A stretch of DNA of 37,915 nucleotides from Treponema sp. UBA792. GTDB taxonomy: Bacteria; Spirochaetota; Spirochaetia; Treponematales; Treponemataceae. The DNA lies in NCBI GenBank assembly GCA_002296965.1, contig DBIW01000007.1:18509-56423 (forward strand), given 5' to 3'. The translations under genes were made by a program, and so were the position numbers. The notes under the pieces are model-generated. The model had not been told where the DNA came from and searched no databases. It worked only from the letters and a program-made list of their open reading frames with translations. Within the stretch, counting starts at the first letter, position 1; each line of letters opens with the position of its first letter. This document shows, one piece after another, positions 25,019 through 33,942 of the stretch.

Positions 25019-26404
25019 ATGAAAAAATCAAGAATTCTTTTTGCAGCCATATCCGCTGCCGCATTCGTAATGATTGTAGCGGGATGTGAGAATCCGGCCG
25101 GTCAGACAAAGCAGAATCAGGACGCAGGTACGGAACAGACTACCGGCGGTCAATCAGGGCAAAATCCGTCTGGAACCACAGGAGGCAATCAGACGGAAGC
25201 AGCAGGCAACTACATAAAAAGCGAGGATGACCTAGTTGACTGCGTGCTGAACGTAATCAGACAGTACTACGCATTCGCCAAAGAGACTGGTATCGTCACC
25301 ACGGAAGTATCAACGTCCCCATCACGTGCTGCAAGCCAGTCCGAGATTACGGAGCAGCTCAAAGCGCTTATCGATGCATACATAACTGCCGGAGAAGGAA
25401 AAGACCTTGCTAACTGGGAAAACCTGCAGAGAGGATTTGTGGATGAAGGATATAAAACCGACCTGAATTTTGAAAAAAAGGTAGACCTCAAAGACATAAC
25501 TCCAAAAACGGCGTTTTCTTCTGCGATGGATATAACAAACCATGTGAACAGCATTTATTCTGACAGCGCTGAAACGCTCAGCTATGAAGCCTTTCTTGAC
25601 ATGCTTTTTGGCGGTCACGGACAAGAAGCCTCATCATTGATAAACGCAGCTGACAGATATGTAATAATTCCGGAACTTTATCTGGACGGAAACATCAACG
25701 CAAATAAGAATGCAACAGGAAGCGACAGCTACGCCAAGGGAAACATCGACTTCAGAGTCAGCATGAATGTGAATGACATTAACAGTCTGATAAAAACTCT
25801 GATGGAAGCCTTGAATCAGACCGGATTCCAAGAACTGTATATTCCAGAAAAACTAAATCTTCCGGTGAATTCCTTAGGAACAAGCTGTAAAGTTTCTTTC
25901 AATGCTGACATAACAGAAGAAAACAGAATCAACATTCTGACCATGTCCAAAGAAATCGGCGAAATTCAATTTCAAGGGCCAGAATATGAGTATTATGACG
26001 ACTTTGACAAATATGTTATAGAATATCAAAAACTAATTAAGGAATACAACAAAAAACGGGGTGATGTGCTGCAGAAATATGCACAGAAAATAGCCAGGGA
26101 ATTCCTGTGCAGCAGTACGTCTGGAATATGGGTCAGCGTGGACGGAACGGAATCATGCCCCGGTGGAAAACTGTCGCTTTCACTCGAACAGAAATACACA
26201 AAGGAGAACCTGGGAGAATTCTGGGAAAACTTGATGAATTACAACATCTATGGTCTTCTGTACTCGGAGAAGAACAGCCTGAATCTTAAAGTCACGGATT
26301 CTGACGGAAAAGAGACGTTCAGCAAAGAATACGACTACAATTCGATAATGGAACTTACAAAAAAAATCGTGAAGGAAGCCGGGAAAATTTTCAGCGGCAA
26401 CTAA
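25019..26404 (+). CDS. Putative surface lipoprotein, unknown function
   Basis: 461 aa. Signal peptide with lipobox IVAGC (Cys 23), then a Gln/Gly/Thr/Asn-rich flexible linker to about residue 65, as in surface-exposed spirochaetal lipoproteins. The remaining helix-rich part has no recognised domain. Its sequence is more AT-rich than the metabolic genes around it and its codon use looser, which would suit a fast-evolving or acquired surface gene. It is read from the poly-G promoter and is followed after 7 bases by a predicted outer-membrane protein gene. Confidence 0.75.
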   Translation: MKKSRILFAAISAAAFVMIVAGCENPAGQTKQNQDAGTEQTTGGQSGQNPSGTTGGNQTEAAGNYIKSEDDLVDCVLNVIRQYYAFAKETGIVTTEVSTSPSRAASQSEITEQLKALIDAYITAGEGKDLANWENLQRGFVDEGYKTDLNFEKKVDLKDITPKTAFSSAMDITNHVNSIYSDSAETLSYEAFLDMLFGGHGQEASSLINAADRYVIIPELYLDGNINANKNATGSDSYAKGNIDFRVSMNVNDINSLIKTLMEALNQTGFQELYIPEKLNLPVNSLGTSCKVSFNADITEENRINILTMSKEIGEIQFQGPEYEYYDDFDKYVIEYQKLIKEYNKKRGDVLQKYAQKIAREFLCSSTSGIWVSVDGTESCPGGKLSLSLEQKYTKENLGEFWENLMNYNIYGLLYSEKNSLNLKVTDSDGKETFSKEYDYNSIMELTKKIVKEAGKIFSGN

Positions 26405-26411
26405 AATAACT

Positions 26412-27536
26412 ATGTTTCCGCCGGCAAAAAAATTCTTTCCAACCATAATGCTACTTGCTGCGATGGAATTTCCGTCTGTCGCGCAGAATTTCCATGCAGA
26501 GGCGGCAATATCCGACATTGTTGAGACGGAAACCGGCGGAATAAGATATTCAACGGCGAAAGCTGACATTGCCACAGGAGACACTTTTTTCTCGCTTTCG
26601 GGCGGAAAAGTATCCTCGGCAATGCCCATGTGTTCAGTTGATATGGAATTTCTTTCCGGAAAATTCTGTTTTGCGGCAGGAACAATCCTGTTTACAACGG
26701 AATTCTCCATGTTCGGCATAAAAAACTTTTCCGTTCTGGAGACGGTCTCGATAGAAAACGGAGGAGCCGGACTTTTTACGGCAGGAGCCGATTTTCCGTC
26801 CGTCGGAAATTCAAGATTAAAACTGTCATTCACAGGCGGTTTTGCAAATATGACAAACGGAGTATTCTGGGGATTCCGTGCCGTCCCGAAACTGCCGCTT
26901 ATTCTTGCTACAGCCGCCAGAATAAATTCTCCGGCCGGAAAATTCTTTTTAGGCGGAGCTGTTGCGGAAATCAGGGCTGTCTCAGAATCATCAGAGCAAA
27001 TACTCTCATCCGGATTTCAGGGAGGAGCCACATTCGCCTATGCAAACTCCGTTATATTCGGGAAATACTCAGTCAATTTCCGAGGAGGCGTTGTGTTCAC
27101 GTCCGGCAATGCGGATGCGCGCACGGCATCCGGTGATGCGGAGATACATCTGGATGACATATTTCTAATTGCAGCGGCCGGCATAGACTTCCGGCATGAG
27201 AGAAAAATATTTCTGTGGTCAGCTGGAGCAGACTTCATGTTCATGCCGCTCGGAAATTCCCTTGCAGAACCATCATGTGACATAAGACTGCTGCTGATAA
27301 AAATAAAGCAGAAATGGAATTTTAACTTTGAAGCAAACGGAAGATATGCGCTGGTCGTACCGTCGCTCACCCTTACCGCAAAATTACCCGGCGGAATTGT
27401 GGCAGGAATAAGAAAATCAGTTCCAATTCCGCTTGACTTTGCGGGGTCCGGAGAGGCCGCCTTAAAGGAAGGACAGCTCAGTTCCGCCACAAGGACGCTT
27501 CTGCTTTCCGGGCTGTCATTTTTTGTCGGCCTGTGA
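26412..27536 (+). CDS. Predicted outer-membrane beta-barrel protein
   Basis: 374 aa. N-terminal signal (basic AKK, then hydrophobic FFPTIMLLAAMEFPSVAQ), followed by many amphipathic beta-strand-like stretches (GAGLFTAGADFPS, LKLSFTGGFANMTNGVFWGF, YSVNFRGGVVFTSG, WNFNFEANGRYALVVPSLTL), ending in the barrel-like LLLSGLSFFVGL. No family recognised. It lies 7 bases after the lipoprotein stop without a strong Shine-Dalgarno, so the two are almost surely one transcript and would be switched together. Its last 21 bases overlap the end of the MFS gene on the other strand. Confidence 0.55.
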   Translation: MFPPAKKFFPTIMLLAAMEFPSVAQNFHAEAAISDIVETETGGIRYSTAKADIATGDTFFSLSGGKVSSAMPMCSVDMEFLSGKFCFAAGTILFTTEFSMFGIKNFSVLETVSIENGGAGLFTAGADFPSVGNSRLKLSFTGGFANMTNGVFWGFRAVPKLPLILATAARINSPAGKFFLGGAVAEIRAVSESSEQILSSGFQGGATFAYANSVIFGKYSVNFRGGVVFTSGNADARTASGDAEIHLDDIFLIAAAGIDFRHERKIFLWSAGADFMFMPLGNSLAEPSCDIRLLLIKIKQKWNFNFEANGRYALVVPSLTLTAKLPGGIVAGIRKSVPIPLDFAGSGEAALKEGQLSSATRTLLLSGLSFFVGL

Positions 27537-28715
27537 ATCCGCGGAATTCCGTCTGGTAAAAGCAAGGACAAGCATGAGGACAGGAAAAATCACGGCGCAT
27601 AAGATTCCAAGCCTCAGATTTCCGCCGAAGAATCCGGAGGCGAGTCCGGAAACCGTGGGGCCTGCGGAACATCCGACATCACCGGCAAGAGCAAGGAATG
27701 CGAACATCGCGGTTCCTCCGCGCCTGACAGATGCGGCGGCCATGCTGAAAGTTCCCGGCCACATGATTCCAACGGAAAGTCCGCACAGGGCGCAGCCGGC
27801 AAGGGCAAATGCCGGCACCGGAACGAACGCCACAATAAGATAGGAGATTATGCAGAGACATACACTTATCCTCATAAAACTGCCCAGATTAATCCTGTCG
27901 CCAAATTTTCCGTAGAACGCGCGCGAGCTTCCCATAAAGACGGCAAAAAGCATCGGTCCGGCAAGGTCTCCGGTCGTCTTGGAGATTCCAAATTCCTTCT
28001 CAGCAAGCGCGGAAGCCCACTGACTTACCGCCTGCTCGCTGGCTCCGGCGCACAGCATCATCAGCATGAAAAGCCAGAAAATCCTCATCCTGAAAAGCCG
28101 GGAAGCGGAAAGTCCGGCCTCCCCGTCTCCTGTTATCGGAGCAAGCGGAACGGCGGTGAAAAGCAGAAGATTCAGGAGCGGAATAGCTGTCCAGGCAAGG
28201 CAGAGAATTCTCCAGCAGGACGTTCCTGCGAACCTGAAAAAAACGGTCGATACAAGAACAACGCCCACGTGTCCCCAGCAGTAGAACGAATGAAGGAGGC
28301 TCATCGTCTTCTCCTTGTTCTGCGTGGGGCAGGACTCAACCACCGGACTTACAAGGACCTCCAGCAGACCGCCGCCGACGGCATAGACCATCACGGAGCA
28401 CAGAAGCCCCGCAAACGGATCCCCTGCAAGCCCCGGAAGAAAGGTGAGCATCGCAAGTCCCGCGGCGGCCAGAAGATGCGCCGCCACGAGCGAAATTCTG
28501 TATCCGATTCTGTCCACGAACCATGCCGAGGCCAGATCCACAATCAGCTGGACCGCAAAATTGAACGTCACAAGAAAAGTCATCTTCTCAAGCGGAATTG
28601 AAAATTCCCGGCTGAAAGTGATGAAAAGCAGGGGAACAAAATTGTTGACAACCGCCTGGACAATATATCCGGCGAAACAGGCATACACCGTATGCTGATA
28701 ATTCAGTTTTCTCAT
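27516..28715 (-). CDS. Major facilitator superfamily transporter
   Basis: 399 aa with about 12 membrane helices and MFS loop motifs (VDRIGYRISLVAAHLLAAAGLAML after helix 2; YGKFGDRINLGSFMRIS in the second half). The layout resembles sugar or general MFS permeases; substrate unknown. A single gene: an extended -10 (TGA-TATTAT, 28722-28730) ends 6 bases before the ATG, so the transcript may be leaderless, and its 3' end overlaps the converging outer-membrane gene by 21 bases. Confidence 0.82.
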   Translation of the reverse strand: MRKLNYQHTVYACFAGYIVQAVVNNFVPLLFITFSREFSIPLEKMTFLVTFNFAVQLIVDLASAWFVDRIGYRISLVAAHLLAAAGLAMLTFLPGLAGDPFAGLLCSVMVYAVGGGLLEVLVSPVVESCPTQNKEKTMSLLHSFYCWGHVGVVLVSTVFFRFAGTSCWRILCLAWTAIPLLNLLLFTAVPLAPITGDGEAGLSASRLFRMRIFWLFMLMMLCAGASEQAVSQWASALAEKEFGISKTTGDLAGPMLFAVFMGSSRAFYGKFGDRINLGSFMRISVCLCIISYLIVAFVPVPAFALAGCALCGLSVGIMWPGTFSMAAASVRRGGTAMFAFLALAGDVGCSAGPTVSGLASGFFGGNLRLGILCAVIFPVLMLVLAFTRRNSADSQADKK

Positions 28716-28721
28716 TCCTGA

Positions 28722-28730
28722 ATAATATCA
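28722..28730 (-). promoter_or_regulatory. Extended -10 abutting the MFS start codon
   Basis: Minus-strand TGA-TATTAT with -10 at 28722-28727, six bases from the ATG. The -35 region is poor. Confidence 0.45.
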
Positions 28731-28810
28731 GCGTGAATGTAAAAAAACAGCGGATTTTCCGATAATTTTATTGTACAAATCTCCAAAGGAAGGCTCCGTT
28801 CCGGAAAATT

Positions 28811-30901
28811 CTACTCCGCGCCCATGCTCCTTATGTTATCCCTTATCTGCCGTGTGTCGGCCTGAAGCTTCTCCGCCGCATCCATCACGGTTCTGACAAG
28901 ACCGTTCATTGCGGCAGTGGCATCAAGCACCTGCTTTCCGCCCGCGCTCTGTTCCGACATCGCATTCTTTACGTTGAATTCCTGCTCGACGACAGTTCTG
29001 GACAGCTCCACCACCTTCTTGAATCCGCCGGAAGCCTCCCCGGTGGTGGTGAACGTGGAGTCTATCAGAGCCTTGACCTTCTTCAGGACATCTGAAATCA
29101 TCTTGGCTTCCTTGCCGGAATTCTCTGCAAGCTTTCTGATTTCCTCGGCTACGACGGCAAATCCGCGGCCTGAATCTCCGGCATGGGCAGCCTCAATGGC
29201 GGCGTTCATGGCAAGAAGATTCGTCTGCCCGGCAATCTGCCTTATCACGGCGCTCATCTCCTCAAGTCCGCGGGAATTCTCCTCTATGTCGCCGACAAGA
29301 GCCGTTATCTTCTCGATGTTGGTCTGTCCCTCGCGGGTGGCCGCGTCAAGTCCGGAGACGGCCTCGGTGTTGCGGCTCAGAATTCCGTCAACTGAACCGA
29401 TTCCTTCTATCATCTTTCCGATTACGGCGGATGCCGCCTCCACGCTCCGCGACATGTCATGCGACACCTCGACAAGTTTCGCTATGTCGGACTCGGCCTC
29501 GCTCAGACGGTCCGCGCTTGTTTCGGCCACTTTTCTCACCGAATTGCGCAGCTCCTCGCGGTGAATCTCGCCAGTTATCCCCTTCTGGATGTCAAGATAA
29601 TGACGGCAGTTCTCAGGACGGTTCACTCCGTTAAAAACCGCAACCGCAAGCTGCCTGCAGGAATCGTATCCGCAGGAGCCGCAGTTCAGAATATCCCGGC
29701 TTCCATGCTTGTGCATATCGGCCATTATCTTCTGAATCTCATCTGCGGACGGTGTCTTTATATGCCCGCTGAAATACCGGCTACGGTCTGTGTACGTCCG
29801 TGAATAAAGCTCCGGCCTCCAGTAGGAATCTATCATCCTGTTCAGCTTTTTCAGCGCGGATTTTTCGGAATGTCCCTTTGACCTCCAAAGTTCCCGCCGG
29901 GCGCGCATCCGGTCCTCCACAAAACGCTCCATTCTGTCAAGATGCATTCCGCAGTTTCCGCTTCCGGCTCCGCAGTTGCATCCGTTCTCGCAACTCAGGC
30001 AGTCAATCAGCGTATAGTACGGTCTGCGTCCGCTGTTCTCCTCCGCAAAATCAGCCAGATATTCATAGACTTTCGGATTTCCCTCGATTTTCCTTGTTCG
30101 TTCGGAAATTCCCGGAACAAAACGCTCCGCCGTCCGCATAAGTCCTCCCGGAGAGGAATAAAGCACGGCGCGTTCCGCAGGAGGATTTTCATAAGGAATT
30201 CTTCCGAACGATGACAGATTCAGCCTGTTGTCCTCAAGATATTTTTTGACCGAAACCATGGCGACATTGTAATCACCGGTTCCGGTCGCGTCGAATTCAC
30301 GGCGTTTCGCATAGCACGGAGATATTGCGGCAATCCGGCAGTCAGAATACCGCGGATAGAATTCACGGATCGCCTTCATCACGTGGAGCATGGGACTGTC
30401 CACCGGCGCAAGATACGGAATCAGTTCCGGATGATATATTTCTATGAATGTGACAAGCGCGGGGCAAGGCTGTGATATTATACAGTCCGTTTTTTTCCGC
30501 TTCATGTATTCGATATATGATTTTGTGGTCAGCTCGGCGCCGAAACTCACATCGAACACGGCGCGGACACCAAGTGATTTCAGAAATCCGTTCAGCTCAA
30601 GATCCATTCCCTCAAAGGTCACGGCGGCGGCCGGTGCGACAACAGCGACAATTCCCTTTCCGGACTTCAGGTCGGAGAAAAACGCCTCCGAGTCATCAAT
30701 TCCGGTTCTGGCGCCGTGACCGCACACCTGAATACATGCTCCGCAGCCGATACAGAGGTTTTCGTCCAGATCCACATGATTTCCGGAGCCGTTGTTGCAC
30801 ATCTTGACCGGACAGACGGCGATACAACGCTGGCAGTTGACGCATTTTTCACTGTCAACATGAATGACAGGCCTGAGATTTTTCTTGAACTCGTTTTCCA
30901 T
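28811..30901 (-). CDS. [FeFe]-hydrogenase-like soluble chemoreceptor
   Basis: 696-aa fusion. Residues 15-65: two [4Fe-4S] ferredoxin motifs (Cys 20, 23, 26, 30 and 50, 53, 56, 60). About 80-330: [FeFe]-hydrogenase H-domain; all four H-cluster cysteines are kept (C146 in SQPCPAL, C196 in SPCYAKRREF, C304 and C308 in SCENGC), but the proton-relay Cys of the usual TSCCP is Pro145. About 385-437: another Fe-S domain with CGSCGYDSC. About 450-696: MCP signalling domain with the hairpin tip AGQTNLLAMNAAIEAAHAG. There is no membrane segment. It should sense H2 or redox state and talk to CheA/CheW in the cytoplasm, rather than make hydrogen. Single gene with its own promoter. Confidence 0.88.
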   Translation of the reverse strand: MENEFKKNLRPVIHVDSEKCVNCQRCIAVCPVKMCNNGSGNHVDLDENLCIGCGACIQVCGHGARTGIDDSEAFFSDLKSGKGIVAVVAPAAAVTFEGMDLELNGFLKSLGVRAVFDVSFGAELTTKSYIEYMKRKKTDCIISQPCPALVTFIEIYHPELIPYLAPVDSPMLHVMKAIREFYPRYSDCRIAAISPCYAKRREFDATGTGDYNVAMVSVKKYLEDNRLNLSSFGRIPYENPPAERAVLYSSPGGLMRTAERFVPGISERTRKIEGNPKVYEYLADFAEENSGRRPYYTLIDCLSCENGCNCGAGSGNCGMHLDRMERFVEDRMRARRELWRSKGHSEKSALKKLNRMIDSYWRPELYSRTYTDRSRYFSGHIKTPSADEIQKIMADMHKHGSRDILNCGSCGYDSCRQLAVAVFNGVNRPENCRHYLDIQKGITGEIHREELRNSVRKVAETSADRLSEAESDIAKLVEVSHDMSRSVEAASAVIGKMIEGIGSVDGILSRNTEAVSGLDAATREGQTNIEKITALVGDIEENSRGLEEMSAVIRQIAGQTNLLAMNAAIEAAHAGDSGRGFAVVAEEIRKLAENSGKEAKMISDVLKKVKALIDSTFTTTGEASGGFKKVVELSRTVVEQEFNVKNAMSEQSAGGKQVLDATAAMNGLVRTVMDAAEKLQADTRQIRDNIRSMGAE

Positions 30902-30908
30902 GCCTCAA

Positions 30909-30936
30909 ATTATAACACCAGAAATCAAAAAGTAAA
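30909..30936 (-). promoter_or_regulatory. Promoter of the hydrogenase-like chemoreceptor
   Basis: Minus strand: -35 TTTACT (30931-30936), 16-base spacer, perfect -10 TATAAT (30909-30914) with TG upstream. The -10 ends 7 bases before the ATG, so the message should be leaderless; the GAGG beside the ATG would not be transcribed. Confidence 0.6.
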
Positions 30937-30984
30937 TTAAATTCGCCGTACAGAACGGATACGCTCCGCACAGCGCGGAATTTG

Positions 30985-30993
30985 TGGTATTAT
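30985..30993 (+). promoter_or_regulatory. Promoter -10 of the YkgJ-ade-HD operon
   Basis: TGG-TATTAT (extended -10, hexamer 30988-30993). A short dyad TCCGC/GCGGA (30965-30979) lies just upstream. The position shows that the in-frame TTG at 30982 cannot be the start of the YkgJ-like gene. Confidence 0.45.
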
Positions 30994-31032
30994 GGAAGAA
31001 ACGACGTGCTCAAAAAATGGAGAAAATTCAAC

Positions 31033-31548
31033 ATGGACAATAATGACGGAAGCGGAAAATTCTATGACGAAGGCCTGAATTTCTCGTGCAGAAGATGCTC
31101 CTTCTGCTGCGGACATTCACCGGGATTTGTCTACCTTTCCGAACGCGACCTGAAGAAACTGTGCGAATTCTTTGCCGCAGACATCGGGACATTCGTCGAA
31201 AAATACTGCCGGTGGGCGGACTATTATTACGGAGAAGAAGTTCTTGCCCTTCTGGAAAAAAAGAACTACGACTGCATCCTATGGGACAACGGCTGCACGG
31301 CGTACGGAGCAAGGCCCGTCCAGTGCTCGACTTATCCGTTCTGGTCATGGATGCTGCGCGACAGGGAAACCTGGGAGAGCTGCGCCGCCGACTGCCCCGG
31401 AATGAACAGCGGAAAGCTGTGGAGCCGGGACGAGATAGAGGAGAACCGGCGGAAATACGACGCAAACAGACCGCTGCGCCGTGACGAGGTGATGAGACTG
31501 ATTGGAGAGGAGGGAAAAAGCCTGAATTCCGGAGAAAACGTGCAATGA
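31033..31548 (+). CDS. YkgJ-family cysteine cluster protein
   Basis: 171-aa small protein with the CxxCxxCC-type cluster CRRCSFCC near the N-terminus and further Cys in CILWDNGC, RPVQCSTYPFW and CAADCPG, the pattern of the YkgJ family that probably binds Zn or Fe-S. Molecular role unknown. The start at 31033 follows GGAG (10 bases) and lies downstream of the predicted promoter. It overlaps ade by ATGA, so the two are translated together; a functional link to purine salvage is only suggested by that. Confidence 0.72.
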   Translation: MDNNDGSGKFYDEGLNFSCRRCSFCCGHSPGFVYLSERDLKKLCEFFAADIGTFVEKYCRWADYYYGEEVLALLEKKNYDCILWDNGCTAYGARPVQCSTYPFWSWMLRDRETWESCAADCPGMNSGKLWSRDEIEENRRKYDANRPLRRDEVMRLIGEEGKSLNSGENVQ

Positions 31549-33281
31549 CAGAAGCAGAAAGACTAAAAAGACTGATAGATGCCGCCACCGGGAGAATTCC
31601 GGCGGAACTTGTGATAAAGAACTGCCGGATTGTGAATCCGCTCACAAAATCCGCGGAAAAAGGAGACATCGCGGTTCAAGACGGAACAATCGCAGGCTGC
31701 GGTGAATACAGCGGAATCACGGAAATTGACGGACACGGACTTTTCGCCACGGCGGGCCTTATCGACGCGCACGTGCACATAGAATCCGCGATGTGCACAC
31801 CGGAAGCGTTCGCCGCGATGGTGATTCCCAAGGGCACCACCTGCGTGATTGCGGATCCGCACGAAATCGCCAACGTGAAGGGAGCAGACGGAATCCATTT
31901 CATGATGAATTCAGCAAGGAGGACTCCGCTCAAGGCAAAATTCATGATTCCGTCATGCGTTCCGGCGACACCGTTTGAAGATTCAGGCGCGGAACTTACA
32001 GCGGAGGACATCAGCCGCCTTCTGCAGGAACCGAATACGGCGGGGCTTGGCGAAATGATGAACGCTCAGGGTGTATGCGCCTGCGACAGCTCCGTTCTGG
32101 AGAAAATTCTGGTGTCGCTCAGAAGCGGAAAAACTCTGGACGGACACGCTCCGTCGCTTTCCGGAAAATTGCTGTCCGCATACAGGGCGGCCGGAATCAC
32201 CACCGACCACGAATGCACGGCGCCGGAAGAAGTCACCGAGCGCATAGAAAAAGGAATGTATGTGCTGCTGCGGCAGGGATCGGCCGCGCAGAATCTGAAG
32301 TCGCTCATTCCGGCGGTGACCGGGGCGAATTCCAGGCGGTGTCTGATGTGCACGGACGACAAGCATCCGCAGGATATAATAAAGTCCGGCCACATAAACG
32401 GGAATCTCAGAATCGCCGTGAGCGGAGGGCTTGATCCTTTCACGGCGGTTGCGATGGCGACGATAAACACGGCGGAATGTTACGGCCTCAAAAATCAGGG
32501 ACTGATTGCCCCGGGATTCCGGGCGGATCTCGTATTATGGAAGAATCTTGAGAATTTCGATGCGGAAATGGTTTTTATCGACGGAATTCTACAGGCCAGG
32601 GGCGGAAAGCCGCTGTTCAGCACTCCCAACAGGACGGACAGATCGATGACCCACACGGTGAACATAAAGCCGTTCTCGGAGGACGCGCTTAAAATCCGGC
32701 TCAAATCGGACAGGGCAAAGGTGATAAGCCTTGTTCCGCACGGAATAACTACAGGCTGTTCGGTCAGAAAAGTGCGCCTTTCGGAGGACGGAACATTTGA
32801 ATGCAAGATGAACCGGGGTATACAGAAACTCGTGGTGATGGAACGGCACAGGGCGACAGGAAAAACCGGACTGGCACTGATAGAAAACTACGGAATCACA
32901 AACGGAGCTGCCGCCACCACCGTCGCACATGACTCGCACAACATAATAGCGGCCGGCGACAATGACGGCGACATCACCGCCGCAATAAACGCGCTCAACC
33001 AGGCCGGCGGAGGAATGGTGCTCGTATCCGGCGGAAAAATTCTCGGACTGCTTCCGCTCCCGGTCGCGGGACTTATGTCCGACAGAAGCGGCGAAGAGAC
33101 GGCGGAGGAACTGGGAAAACTGCTTGAGACGGCATGGGCGGAACTCGGCATAAGCCGGGAGATAGAGCCGTTCATGACGCTTTCATTTTTAGCCCTTCCG
33201 GTAATTCCCAAACTCAAGCTCACGCCGCGCGGACTTTTCGACGTCGAATCATTCAAATTCACAGGCCTGGAGGCGGACTGA
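31545..33281 (+). CDS. ade: adenine deaminase
   Basis: 578-aa amidohydrolase of the Ade (COG1001) type that turns adenine into hypoxanthine and ammonia. Metal-binding and catalytic motifs are in place: GLIDAHVHIESAM (His 76 and 78), GLGEMMN, LDGHAPSL, TTDHEC and MCTDDKHPQD. The C-terminal domain has the usual VAHDSHNIIAAGDNDGD. Start overlaps the YkgJ-like gene by ATGA; an HD-domain nucleotidase gene follows after one base, giving a small purine salvage operon. Confidence 0.95.
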   Translation: MTEAERLKRLIDAATGRIPAELVIKNCRIVNPLTKSAEKGDIAVQDGTIAGCGEYSGITEIDGHGLFATAGLIDAHVHIESAMCTPEAFAAMVIPKGTTCVIADPHEIANVKGADGIHFMMNSARRTPLKAKFMIPSCVPATPFEDSGAELTAEDISRLLQEPNTAGLGEMMNAQGVCACDSSVLEKILVSLRSGKTLDGHAPSLSGKLLSAYRAAGITTDHECTAPEEVTERIEKGMYVLLRQGSAAQNLKSLIPAVTGANSRRCLMCTDDKHPQDIIKSGHINGNLRIAVSGGLDPFTAVAMATINTAECYGLKNQGLIAPGFRADLVLWKNLENFDAEMVFIDGILQARGGKPLFSTPNRTDRSMTHTVNIKPFSEDALKIRLKSDRAKVISLVPHGITTGCSVRKVRLSEDGTFECKMNRGIQKLVVMERHRATGKTGLALIENYGITNGAAATTVAHDSHNIIAAGDNDGDITAAINALNQAGGGMVLVSGGKILGLLPLPVAGLMSDRSGEETAEELGKLLETAWAELGISREIEPFMTLSFLALPVIPKLKLTPRGLFDVESFKFTGLEAD

Positions 33282-33282
33282 A

Positions 33283-33942
33283 ATGACGGAAAAGCAGATT
33301 GCGGACTTCATCGCCTCCGGAGACACGGAACTGGACAGACTGCTGAAATTCACGGCGGAAATCGACAAGATGACATCCATTCTGAGGCGGACTGTCCTGA
33401 TTGACGGGAGCCGCCGCGAGAACGATGCGGAACATTCATGGCATATTTCGGTGATGGCGATGATTTTCTCCGGATATGCTGCGGAAAAGCCGGACATCGG
33501 ACGCGCCGTAAAGATGTGCGCAGTCCACGACCTTGTCGAAATTTACGCGGGAGACACCTTCGCCTATGATCCGGCCGCAAACAGTGACAAGAAAGAACGG
33601 GAAAAGGCTGCCGCCGACCGGCTGTTCTCCCTGCTTCCGTCCGAACAGGGGAACGAAATCCGCTCACTTTGGGAAGAATTCGACGGAGCGGACACGGCGG
33701 ATGCGAAATATGCCGCCTGCATGGACAGGATTCAGCCGTTTCTGCACAACACGATGACAGGCGGACACACCTGGGTCGAAGGAAACACATCGCGGAATCA
33801 GGTTGAGGAAAGAATGCGCATCGTAAAGGAATTCATGCCGGAAGTTTACGGCTGGATTGAGAAAAATCTGGATGAGGCGGAAAAAAGGGGCTGGCTCAGA
33901 AAAAGGCATGACACAAAAAATCCGCCGGACGTTCTCACATAA
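33283..33942 (+). CDS. HD-domain protein, YfbR-like 5'-nucleotidase
   Basis: 219 aa. HD-superfamily motifs: RRENDAEHSWHIS (first His), CAVHDLVEIYAGD (HD pair) and ACMDRIQPF (last Asp). This set is that of the YfbR/YGK1 group, which removes phosphate from (deoxy)nucleoside monophosphates. It begins one base after the ade stop, so it is cotranscribed and fits nucleotide breakdown and salvage. Its last 8 bases overlap the end of ogt on the other strand. Confidence 0.8.
   Translation: MTEKQIADFIASGDTELDRLLKFTAEIDKMTSILRRTVLIDGSRRENDAEHSWHISVMAMIFSGYAAEKPDIGRAVKMCAVHDLVEIYAGDTFAYDPAANSDKKEREKAAADRLFSLLPSEQGNEIRSLWEEFDGADTADAKYAACMDRIQPFLHNTMTGGHTWVEGNTSRNQVEERMRIVKEFMPEVYGWIEKNLDEAEKRGWLRKRHDTKNPPDVLT

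Noticed and set aside
28745..28765. Terminator after the MFS promoter region (CGGA/TCCG followed by a T-run on the minus strand)
   Set aside because: Only a 4-bp stem; too weak to support.
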